From positions 1 to 64,000 of the forward strand of contig CASFBL010000008.1 in NCBI GenBank assembly GCA_949292775.1: DNA of 64,000 nucleotides. Direction: 5' to 3'. The position numbers and the translations under genes are program-made. The notes under the pieces were generated by a model that ran no database searches, had not been told where the DNA came from, and saw only the letters and a list, made by a program, of their open reading frames with translations. Shown here piece by piece: positions 50,180-57,810 of this stretch (positions within the stretch are counted from its first letter, which is position 1; the number at the start of each line of letters is the position of its first letter). This DNA comes from an uncultured Eubacteriales bacterium. GTDB lineage: Bacteria > Bacillota > Clostridia > Oscillospirales > Acutalibacteraceae.

Positions 50180-51454
50180 TTACCTGTAAATAATAGCTTC
50201 GCGCTCCGGCCCGTTGGAGACCATATCAATGCGGAAGCCGAGCTGCTTCTCGATGAATTCCACATAGTTGCGCGCTTCTTCGGGCAGCTCGTCATAGTTG
50301 CGGATGCCCTTGATGTTGCAGTGCCAGCCCTTGAGGGTTTCAAACACCGGTTTGCATTTTTTCAAAGTCGGGGTGGTCGGGAAGTCTTTGATGACTTTGC
50401 CGTCCACTTCATAGCCGACGCAGACCTTGATTTCGTCAAGATAGGAAAGACAGTCGAGCGCGGTCATGACCACTTTGGTTGCGCCCTGGCAGGCAATGCC
50501 GTAGCGGGTCGCAACGCAGTCAAACCAGCCCACACGGCGCGGACGCCCGGTGGTTGCGCCGAACTCGCCTTTGTCGCCGCCGTGCACGCGCAGCGCCTGC
50601 GCTTCTTCCTCGTCAAGAATTTCCGAAACAAATTCACCGGCACCTACTGCGGAGGAATACGCCTTGGTCACGCAGATGATGTCTTCAATTTTGTGCGGCG
50701 GAATGCCCGCGCCCACTGCGCCGTAACCGGCGAGCGTCGAGGAGGAGGTGACCATGGGGTAAATGCCGAAGTCGGGGTCTTTGAGTGTGCCGAGCTGGCC
50801 TTCGAGCAAAATCTCTTTGCCTTCGGCAAGTGCTTTTTCGAGATACGCGTGTGTGTCGCAGACATATGGTGCAATCATTTCACGGTATTTTACGCAGGTG
50901 TCGTAAAGTGCCTGCTCGTCCAACAGTGGTTTGTGATAAACATACTGTAAGGTCAGGTTTTTGAGTGTGCAGATATTTTTCAGCTTTGCTTTTAAGGTTT
51001 CATCGTCAAACAGCTCGTTGACCTGAATGCCGATTTTTGCATATTTGTCGCTGAAAAACGGCGCAATGCCGCTCTTGGTGGAACCAAATGCATTTTTTCC
51101 AAGACGCTCTTCTTCATATTCGTCAAATAAAATATGATAGGGCATCAAAATCTGGGCACGCTCGGAAACGAGCAGCTTGGGGTTGAGCCCCGCCTTTTTG
51201 ACATCGTCAAGCTCTTTGCAGAACTTCTGAATGTCGAGCGCAACACCGTTGCCGATGATGCAGGTGGTGTGGTCATAGCAGACGCCGCTGGGCATCAGAT
51301 GAAATGCAAACCGGCCGCGTTCATTGATGATGGTGTGACCCGCATTTGCACCGCCCTGAAACCGGATGACGATGTCCGCTTTTTCTGCAAACATGTCCGT
51401 AATTTTGCCTTTGCCCTCGTCGCCCCAGTTGGCGCCGACGATCGCCTTTACCAT
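50180..51454 (-). CDS. purA: Adenylosuccinate synthetase
   Basis: A 424-residue GTP-dependent enzyme joining IMP and aspartate. The N-terminus MVKAIVGANWGDEGKGKITD holds the catalytic Asp and P-loop-like segment; FQGGANAGHTI with the catalytic His and TTGRPRRVGWFD follow as expected. The start is ATG 51454, 9 bases after AAGGAGG. Earlier in-frame codons are not supported. It is first in the operon with guaA and has a consensus promoter. Confidence 0.96.
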   Translation of the reverse strand: MVKAIVGANWGDEGKGKITDMFAEKADIVIRFQGGANAGHTIINERGRFAFHLMPSGVCYDHTTCIIGNGVALDIQKFCKELDDVKKAGLNPKLLVSERAQILMPYHILFDEYEEERLGKNAFGSTKSGIAPFFSDKYAKIGIQVNELFDDETLKAKLKNICTLKNLTLQYVYHKPLLDEQALYDTCVKYREMIAPYVCDTHAYLEKALAEGKEILLEGQLGTLKDPDFGIYPMVTSSSTLAGYGAVGAGIPPHKIEDIICVTKAYSSAVGAGEFVSEILDEEEAQALRVHGGDKGEFGATTGRPRRVGWFDCVATRYGIACQGATKVVMTALDCLSYLDEIKVCVGYEVDGKVIKDFPTTPTLKKCKPVFETLKGWHCNIKGIRNYDELPEEARNYVEFIEKQLGFRIDMVSNGPEREAIIYR

Positions 51455-51475
51455 TATGGTATCCTCCTTAAATTT

Positions 51476-51499
51476 GCTTTGCATTTTAAAATACAAAGC
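51476..51499 (-). promoter_or_regulatory. 24-base inverted repeat in the purA leader
   Basis: GCTTTGCATTTT and AAAATACAAAGC are complementary except for one pair and touch without a spacer. It lies between the promoter and the purA ribosome site and could be an operator or a leader hairpin. Confidence 0.4.
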
Positions 51500-51518
51500 C
51501 AAAATCACAATACAGTTT

Positions 51519-51547
51519 ATTATATAATACCGTGGGCACAATGTCAA
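51519..51547 (-). promoter_or_regulatory. Promoter of the purA-guaA operon
   Basis: On the minus strand TTGACA (51547-51542) and TATAAT (51524-51519) have perfect sequence and 17-base spacing. Confidence 0.85.
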
Positions 51548-51696
51548 CGAAAAGGCTTTACAAACCGCGCGTGTTTCGACACGATTTTTTGTGAAAAAAA
51601 TTTTAAAAAATTACCAAAACAGAAAAAACTTTTCCGCTTATGTTCTTCTTGTTTTCGCGCAAAATAGAAATACAAAAACTTTTGGGAGGGAAAAAC

Positions 51697-51882
51697 ATGA
51701 ACAGTCAAATGAATACGGCTATGAAAGCTGTGGGCATGAGCCTTGCAGTCGGCGGTGCGGTCGCTATGATCGGCAGCGCCATGAAAGGCAATTCCACCAA
51801 GCGCAAGGCAAAAAAGGCAGCTAAAAAAGCGGTCAACACCTTCACCAATTTGGTGGACAATATGCAATATATGATGAAATAA
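51697..51882 (+). CDS. Small basic protein with one membrane-like helix
   Basis: The 61-residue protein has a hydrophobic Ala/Gly/Met helix (AVGMSLAVGGAVAMIGSAM) followed by a Lys-rich stretch (KRKAKKAAKKAV) and a short helix ending in NMQYMMK. The ribosome site is strong (GGGAGG at 51685-51690). The protein is probably membrane-attached. It is 68 bases upstream of the PdaA-type gene. No function is known to me. Confidence 0.6.
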   Translation: MNSQMNTAMKAVGMSLAVGGAVAMIGSAMKGNSTKRKAKKAAKKAVNTFTNLVDNMQYMMK

Positions 51883-51950
51883 CCCGGCAGCGGGAAACGC
51901 CGGCGCCTGCGGCTTTTTGCTGCGGGCGCTGTGCTTTGGAGATAGAAAAA

Positions 51951-52943
51951 ATGAAAAAGAGATTTTTAACCGGCGCTGTGTGCTTGAGCCTTTGTCTCTC
52001 GATGTGGGCCTGCGCAAACGGCGACACTTTAGACAATGCAACCACGACGCAACCGGGCGCAACCGCGCGGAGTATAGAGCCTGCAACCAATATGCCGCAA
52101 AGCGAAACCACGATTGTGGCAACGCCGCTCCCCGTTACAGCGCAAAAGCCGGTTTTGCAAAACGGTGAGACCTACACTGGGCTTCCGGCACTGCCGCTGC
52201 AAAATTTTACAGTCAGCGACCCGGAAAACACAAAAGGCCTTTCGACGGAAAAACACGGGTATGGCTACGGCGTTGCAAAGGACGGGCAACCGCATTCCAT
52301 TTCGGTTGGCAACCAGCAATATTTTGACACCAACGGATATAAGGCGGTGTGCCTCGACCAGAAAACCACAGACGAAAAGGTGCTCTATTTGACCTTCGAC
52401 TGCGGCTATGAAAACGGCTATACCGAAAAGATTTTGGATGTACTCAAAGAGAAAAATGTGCCCGCCGCCTTTTTCTGCACCCTGCCGCAGGTTAAGGATT
52501 ATCCGGAGCTTATCGCGCGAATGATTAGCGACGGGCATATCGTCGGCAACCATTCTGTGAAGCACCCGTCGTTCCCGACGCTGACGCGGCTGGAAATGGC
52601 GGAGGAAATCAAGGGCATGGATGACTATCTGCGCACCAATTTCGGTTACAGCGAACCTTATTTTCGATTCCCGATGGGCGAGTATTCCGACTGTGCACTG
52701 GACTTGGTCGGTTCGCTTGGCTACACCTGTGTTTTTTGGTCACTTGCGTATTCTGACTGGGATTTAGACAATCAAAAAGGCGCGGACTATGCTTTTGAAA
52801 CGGTGACAGCGCGGCTGCACCCCGGTGCGGTTATCTTGCTGCATTCCGTGTCGCCGGACAACGCGAACGCACTTGGACGAATTATAGACGAAGCACGGGC
52901 GCAAGGCTATGTATTCAAATCGCTTCGGGATATGCCGGCATAA
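51951..52943 (+). CDS. pdaA: PdaA-like polysaccharide deacetylase
   Basis: The 330-residue secreted protein starts with a signal peptide with lipobox-like SMWAC, then a Thr/Pro-rich linker (~20-70) and a NodB deacetylase domain. The domain motif LTFDCGYENGYTEKILDVL and the later VGNHSVKHPSFPTL, RFPMGEYS, VFWSLAYSDWD and LLHSVS follow B. subtilis PdaA closely. PdaA forms muramic delta-lactam in spore cortex. In PdaA the residue after TFD is often not a second Asp; here it is Cys. This supports a spore-forming host. ATG 51951 follows GGAG. Confidence 0.85.
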   Translation: MKKRFLTGAVCLSLCLSMWACANGDTLDNATTTQPGATARSIEPATNMPQSETTIVATPLPVTAQKPVLQNGETYTGLPALPLQNFTVSDPENTKGLSTEKHGYGYGVAKDGQPHSISVGNQQYFDTNGYKAVCLDQKTTDEKVLYLTFDCGYENGYTEKILDVLKEKNVPAAFFCTLPQVKDYPELIARMISDGHIVGNHSVKHPSFPTLTRLEMAEEIKGMDDYLRTNFGYSEPYFRFPMGEYSDCALDLVGSLGYTCVFWSLAYSDWDLDNQKGADYAFETVTARLHPGAVILLHSVSPDNANALGRIIDEARAQGYVFKSLRDMPA

Positions 52944-52948
52944 AAAAG

Positions 52949-52980
52949 AAACATCCGCGGCAGTTTTGCTGCGGATGTTT
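52949..52980 (+). terminator. Terminator after pdaA
   Basis: AAACATCCGC pairs with GCGGATGTTT and the loop can add GCAG/CTGC pairing. A short T-run follows. Confidence 0.7.
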
Positions 52981-53034
52981 TGGGAATATGCATAGCGGAG
53001 GAACGCCGGCAAAAAGGGAAATGTGGGAGAAGAA

Positions 53035-53991
53035 TCAGGCGTCCATGGCAATGATTTTCTGATTTTTTTCTTTGCCTTTCCACGAATGCATAATCTTCGG
53101 ATTTTCGAAGATGCTGTCCAGGGTTTTGAGAAACGGTACGATATCGCCGAAGTCGAGTGCTCTGTGGTCGAAAGCGATGCAGATGGGAAGTACCTGTCGT
53201 GCTTCAATGCGCTTTTCGCCAAATTCGTCGGTCACAACAACCGGCTTATCCTGCACAGCGCCCACGCCGAAGGCGGTGACCTGCGGCGGTACAATTTCCA
53301 AAAGCGAGACGGCACCTTTTTGTCCGCGGTAAACTGAGCCAATGTTGGAAATGGTGACAGTGCCCTGTTCAATGTCGCGCTTGGTCAAACGCTCGGTTGC
53401 GGGAATTGCCTCGTAATCGCGCTTGGCTTTGCCGGAAAGGGTTTTGACTTTGTGCTTGCCGGTTTTTGAGCCAATCAGGCGGCAAACGGTCTGCCCGATT
53501 TTGCCGTGCTTGAGTGCGGTGAGGGTGTTGTCTAAAGATACCTCAAACATCGCTTCATTGAGGTCGGTGTTTTTGGCACGCCGTGCAACATCGGCGATAT
53601 AGTCAGTCATTTCGTCGAGATTTTTGTTTTCGAAGTTGTGCAGGTTAATGGTCATCATTTCGCCGTTCGGCAAAATCATCGGCATAGAAATGTTGATGTC
53701 CTCGAAAGTGTCGATTTCGCCGCGGACGAGCTTGCGGTTAAAATGAATGTGCGAGTTCATCAACGGAGCGGCTTTCAAGCCCTCGCTGATGACTTTGAGC
53801 ATCAGCGTGTTGACTGTGATTTTGTCCTCGCCGCTTCTGTTTAAGTTCAGCTTTTTGTATTCTTTCATAAAGGCAGTGACATCAGGCTCATACATATAGG
53901 TAACATGCGGAATGGTCTCCCAGCTTTCGGAAGTCATATTTGCGACGATTTTTCTTTGAATGCCGAAGTGAATGGTATTTGTCTTTTTCAT
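53035..53991 (-). CDS. Stand-alone 2-oxoacid dehydrogenase E2-type acyltransferase domain
   Basis: A 318-residue protein that covers only the catalytic E2 (CAT-fold) domain: the central TVNTLMLKVISEGLK, a GTVTISNIGSVYRG segment, and LPICIAFDHRALDFGD with the active-site His and Asp. The usual Gly after that Asp is Phe. It has no lipoyl domain and no E1-binding segment, so it cannot act in a normal dehydrogenase complex as such. It may use free acyl-CoA and a small acceptor. It lies in no dehydrogenase operon. ATG follows AAGGAG. Confidence 0.75.
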   Translation of the reverse strand: MKKTNTIHFGIQRKIVANMTSESWETIPHVTYMYEPDVTAFMKEYKKLNLNRSGEDKITVNTLMLKVISEGLKAAPLMNSHIHFNRKLVRGEIDTFEDINISMPMILPNGEMMTINLHNFENKNLDEMTDYIADVARRAKNTDLNEAMFEVSLDNTLTALKHGKIGQTVCRLIGSKTGKHKVKTLSGKAKRDYEAIPATERLTKRDIEQGTVTISNIGSVYRGQKGAVSLLEIVPPQVTAFGVGAVQDKPVVVTDEFGEKRIEARQVLPICIAFDHRALDFGDIVPFLKTLDSIFENPKIMHSWKGKEKNQKIIAMDA

Positions 53992-54209
53992 AATGGTAAC
54001 GCTCCTTTTTCTAATTCTAAAATATGCAGACGGAGTTGTCTTTTTTTCATTGATCAGCCCGGCAGCGTGTGTTTTTTATCGCCCCGGGAACACTTACAAC
54101 ATACACATTTTTTGCCGGTTGCGCTATACATTCCGGTTTCCAAACGACCAATTTTTACCGCAATTCCGGTTTGCAAAATCCGGTTGCCGTGCGCTTTGCA
54201 CAAAAAAAT

Positions 54210-54239
54210 ATCCGGCACAGAATAAATCCTGTACCGGAT
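54210..54239 (-). terminator. Terminator of the cohesin-like gene
   Basis: ATCCGGCACAG (54210-54220) and CTGTACCGGAT (54229-54239) pair with one wobble; a T-run (TATTTTTTT) follows on the minus strand. Confidence 0.75.
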
Positions 54240-54270
54240 GTCAAAGACGATATTTACTTAAAAAACGGAA

Positions 54271-54855
54271 TTACGCTTCGCTCTTTTTGCGCTTTATAGC
54301 AACGCCGGCGACGACCGCGGCGGCGACCACAACCGCACAAGCAGACCCGATTGCCGCATATTTACCGGCAGTTGAGGGAATCTTTTCATCGACGGGCGGC
54401 AGATCGCTGAGCGTTACCGACAGTGCGTCGTCTGCAAACGAAACGGCAAGAGCAGCATCTGTGCTGTCTGTCGCTTCAGTATCTTTAAAAGAAAAAGCAG
54501 TTTTTCCGCCGGCGTCTTCTTTGACCTTAAAGGTGATTGTCGCCAGCGTGGCGGCGTCACTCTGAGAAGCGGACCAGACCATGAAAAGCCCGACTTCGCC
54601 GGCTGTGTCCGTTTTGGAAGTGTACATGTCGCCGGCGCCGAAAGTCACTTCGGAAAACTCCAGTTTTTCCGCATCGTAAGTCAGCGTTGTTGCAAAAGTT
54701 GCAAGGTCTGTACCGGCCGGCAAATCCATCGTGACTGTTACAGTGCCGTCGGCAAGCGTTGCTTTCGGGTTGACGGAAACAGAAGCGGCAAATGCTGGAA
54801 CACACAGCACTGCCGTCAACAGACAGGCAAGGAAAACAGACATGATTTTTTTCAT
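54271..54855 (-). CDS. Cohesin-like surface protein anchored by a C-terminal helix
   Basis: The 194-residue protein has a signal peptide (MKKIMSVFLACLLTAVLCVPAFA) and one beta-sandwich domain of cohesin type (LPAGTDLATFATTLTYDAEKLEF, GLFMVWSASQSDAATLATITFKV). A short linker and a C-terminal membrane helix follow, ending in KRKKSEA. No LPxTG is visible. Cohesin domains bind dockerins, and no dockerin-bearing gene is seen in this window. Bacterial cohesin-like domains also occur outside cellulosomes. ATG 54855 fits AAGGGATG upstream. Confidence 0.7.
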   Translation of the reverse strand: MKKIMSVFLACLLTAVLCVPAFAASVSVNPKATLADGTVTVTMDLPAGTDLATFATTLTYDAEKLEFSEVTFGAGDMYTSKTDTAGEVGLFMVWSASQSDAATLATITFKVKEDAGGKTAFSFKDTEATDSTDAALAVSFADDALSVTLSDLPPVDEKIPSTAGKYAAIGSACAVVVAAAVVAGVAIKRKKSEA

Positions 54856-55011
54856 GGTCAAACATCCCTTTCGTGCAATATTATAATATGATTTAGTTTA
54901 CCATAATCATAGGGTTTCTGTCAAACAGTTCTTCCAAGGCGAAAACGACCCCGGAAAAATAAACAACAATGCGCATGGTGTCTAATATGTGGGGCATTGG
55001 TCCGATTTGCG

Positions 55012-55039
55012 TTGACTTTGTCGAAAAATAGGCTACAAT
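55012..55039 (+). promoter_or_regulatory. Promoter of the GDPD-type gene
   Basis: TTGACT (55012-55017) and TACAAT (55034-55039) with 16-base spacing. Confidence 0.6.
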
Positions 55040-55078
55040 TAAATTGAGTTGCTTGCAGGAAACAAGGTAGGAGATATT

Positions 55079-56074
55079 ATGAAGAAAAAAGCAATCTTGG
55101 CAACCGGCGGATTGGCGCTTATGCTGTCGGCTGTTTATCTGATCATATCCCACGACTATGACGACCCGGTTCAGCCGGTTTTGCCGCGTGAAAAAGACGA
55201 CGCGAGCCAAAACCCCTATATTGTTCCGCACGGCGAGACTATGATTTCGGCACATCGCTCGGGTGCGGGCATCGCGCCCGAAAACACACTTCGTGCTTTT
55301 CGGCACTGTGTAGAAAGCGAATCGTTTTTTACCGATGTGTTTGAATTCGATTTGCACTTGACCGAAGACGGCGAGCTGATTTTATTGCATGACGATACCT
55401 TTGACCGCACCAGTAATGCGCAGGAGGCGTTCGGGGAAAAAGGTGTCCTTCCGAAAAACAAGACCTATGAGCAGCTCTATCGGCTGAATATGGGGGAACA
55501 TTTTGAAACTGCTGATGGACAAACGCCGTATCGAGGCTTGCGCGATGCGGAAATTCCTGAGGATTTGCATGTCATGCGGCTGCGGGACATTTTCACCTAT
55601 CTTGCACCCTATAAAAACTATCGGTTCATTATTGAATTGAAAGACGGCGGTGCGCGGGGCCGACAGGCGGCGGACAAGCTCTATGCGACTTTGTCGGAAT
55701 TCGGCCTTTTAAGCCGGGCGGTTATCGGTACTTTCCACGGGGAAGTAAGCCGTTATATGACAGAGAAATATCCCAACATGCTGCGTTCGGCCAGCGTGCG
55801 GGAGGTTTTCGGTTTTTATTTCTCCAGTTTGTTTGGTATTCGCCATAAACCCGGACATTACCGCTTTGCCGCGCTGCAAATTCCTTATGATGACCATGTC
55901 TTTAATCTCGGAACGGCGCGGCTGGTGAATTACGCACATAAAAACAATATTGCAGTGCAATATTGGACCATCAACAAACCCGAAAAAGTACGCCACTTGA
56001 TTCGCATCGGTGCTGACGCCATTATGAGCGATTTGCCGGATATGGTATATTCTGTACTGCGCGGAAAGTCTTAA
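55079..56074 (+). CDS. Glycerophosphodiester phosphodiesterase, membrane-anchored
   Basis: The 331-residue protein has an N-terminal signal anchor (~5-22) and a GDPD domain: SAHRSGAGIAPENTLRAF with the catalytic His, VFEFDLHLTEDGELILLHDDTFDRTS with metal-binding Glu and Asp, and the late PDMVYSVL end. It hydrolyses glycerophosphodiesters at the cell surface. An insertion (~100-135) is present between the metal site and ELKDGG. ATG 55079 follows AGGAGAT. Confidence 0.88.
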   Translation: MKKKAILATGGLALMLSAVYLIISHDYDDPVQPVLPREKDDASQNPYIVPHGETMISAHRSGAGIAPENTLRAFRHCVESESFFTDVFEFDLHLTEDGELILLHDDTFDRTSNAQEAFGEKGVLPKNKTYEQLYRLNMGEHFETADGQTPYRGLRDAEIPEDLHVMRLRDIFTYLAPYKNYRFIIELKDGGARGRQAADKLYATLSEFGLLSRAVIGTFHGEVSRYMTEKYPNMLRSASVREVFGFYFSSLFGIRHKPGHYRFAALQIPYDDHVFNLGTARLVNYAHKNNIAVQYWTINKPEKVRHLIRIGADAIMSDLPDMVYSVLRGKS

Positions 56075-56113
56075 CAGAATTGTGACGGGATTATGAATTT
56101 GCAGATTGTTGAA

Positions 56114-56142
56114 TTGACACTTTTCGACTTTTGCTGTATAAT
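56114..56142 (+). promoter_or_regulatory. Consensus promoter of the LCP gene
   Basis: TTGACA (56114-56119) and TATAAT (56137-56142), both perfect, 17 bases apart. Confidence 0.85.
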
Positions 56143-56195
56143 CACTTTATATTTTTGACAAAAATTTTGCGATTTGAATTTCCGTGAGGTGTGTT

Positions 56196-57692
56196 ATGAG
56201 TAAGGAAAGGAAGCATACGGAAGAGCAGGAAGTAGAGCTCAACCGTAAGCTGGATGAAAAAGTTGAAAAAAAGCTTGCAAAAGATAAACGCAAAGCCGAG
56301 AAACGGGCAAACAGCAAATTCCGCAACAGCAAATTCGGCAAAAAATGGTTTGCACTGAAAAAATGGCAACGCGTTGTAGTTTATGTTTTAATTGCCCTGA
56401 TTTTGCTTGCGCTGATTGCGTTTGCTACGGTTTACGGTATTTATAATGGTTTCAGAACAGATATTAACGAGGAGAACCTCGGCATTTCCACTGAAATCGA
56501 AGAAAAATACGGCGAGACCGACATTTTCAATGTAGCGCTGTTCGGTGTGGATACCCGTGATGAGGATTCTTTCTCTGGCCGTTCCGATTCCATTATTATT
56601 GTAAGCATCGACAAGAACAACAATATTGTTAAGCTGACTTCTATTCTGCGCGACAGCTATGTTGCCATTGAAGGGCACAAAAATCAAAAGATTACGCACG
56701 CTTACGCTTTCGGCGGCGCAGAGCTGGCGATTAAAACCATCAACCAGAATTTCGGCATGAATATTACTGACTATGCCACAATCAATTTCTTCAAGCTGGC
56801 AGAAGCCATTGATATTCTTGGCGGTGTAGATATAGAAGTTTCTGAAGCGGAGCGCAAGCATCTGAATGAAATCGGCGATGACGAAAATCCGGATTTTAAT
56901 TATTTAGATGAGGCAGGCCTTGTGCACTTGACCGGTGAACAGGCGGTTGTTTATGCGCGTCTTCGCTCTATCGACTCTGATGTGGAGCGCTCGAACCGCC
57001 AGAGAAAGGTTATTGAAGCGCTGATTGTGCAGGCTAAAAAAGTGAGCCCGACGAAATATGCAGAGACTGTCCGCACCATGATGTCGCTTTGCGAAACCTC
57101 GCTTTCGTTCTCTGAAATCATGTCTTTTGCACCGATGATTACCAAAGATATTACTATTCAGACTTTGGCTATTCCGGGGGATGAGGAAAACGCGATCGGC
57201 GGTATGTATGAGGGCGCATGGGTATGGCGCTATGACCTTTCCGTTGCGACCCAGCATATACATGAATTCATTTACGGGGAGCCGCTTGATACGGTGCCGG
57301 ACAGTGTGATTTCGGCAAACGATTTCGACTCGGATTCCAAATCGGATTCAGACGACGATGAAAAATCATCGAGTTCCGGCAACAATAAAACCAATAATAC
57401 GGGGAATAACAATAATAGCAGTAGCAATACCGGAAATAATACCGGAAACAGCAATGGAAATAATACCGGAAACAACAGTGGGAACAATACAGGTAGCGGA
57501 ACCGGCAATACCGGAGGGAATAATAACAATAAGCCTGATACCGGAGATAATAATACGGAAGACGCCACAGAGGATCCTACAAATGATGGTTCTTCTGTAA
57601 CTGATGAAGACTCAACAGATTCAACAGACTCGCAGGTGCCCGCCACCTCCGACCCGGCAGAGACCACTTCAGGCAATGCAGATGCTGCATAA
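56196..57692 (+). CDS. LytR-CpsA-Psr (LCP) family protein with an Asn/Gly/Thr-rich tail
   Basis: A 498-residue membrane protein. It has a basic cytoplasmic start (~1-50, many Lys), one helix (~60-82) and the LCP domain. Arg and Asp residues for the lipid phosphate are in GVDTRDEDSFSGRSDSIIIVSI and TSILRDSYVAIEG, and YARLRSIDSDVERSNRQ closes the site. From about residue 385 to the end the chain is low complexity: Asn, Gly, Thr and Ser repeats followed by an Asp/Glu/Thr-rich part. LCP enzymes attach wall teichoic acid or capsule to peptidoglycan. The tail has no known role. ATG 56196 follows GAGGTG. Confidence 0.9.
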   Translation: MSKERKHTEEQEVELNRKLDEKVEKKLAKDKRKAEKRANSKFRNSKFGKKWFALKKWQRVVVYVLIALILLALIAFATVYGIYNGFRTDINEENLGISTEIEEKYGETDIFNVALFGVDTRDEDSFSGRSDSIIIVSIDKNNNIVKLTSILRDSYVAIEGHKNQKITHAYAFGGAELAIKTINQNFGMNITDYATINFFKLAEAIDILGGVDIEVSEAERKHLNEIGDDENPDFNYLDEAGLVHLTGEQAVVYARLRSIDSDVERSNRQRKVIEALIVQAKKVSPTKYAETVRTMMSLCETSLSFSEIMSFAPMITKDITIQTLAIPGDEENAIGGMYEGAWVWRYDLSVATQHIHEFIYGEPLDTVPDSVISANDFDSDSKSDSDDDEKSSSSGNNKTNNTGNNNNSSSNTGNNTGNSNGNNTGNNSGNNTGSGTGNTGGNNNNKPDTGDNNTEDATEDPTNDGSSVTDEDSTDSTDSQVPATSDPAETTSGNADAA

Positions 57693-57704
57693 AACAACAC
57701 AACG

Positions 57705-57741
57705 AAAAAGACCGCTTTCCGAAACGGAAGGCGGTCTTTTT
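57705..57741 (+). terminator. Terminator after the LCP gene
   Basis: AAAAAGACCGCTTTCCG pairs with CGGAAGGCGGTCTTTTT (one wobble), a long stem with a 3-base loop and a T-run. Confidence 0.9.
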
Positions 57742-57810
57742 TTGGAATAGGATAGATTTTCAAGCCGATGTGTGATACAATAACCATAATATGTTTTGTG
57801 AGGTTTTATT

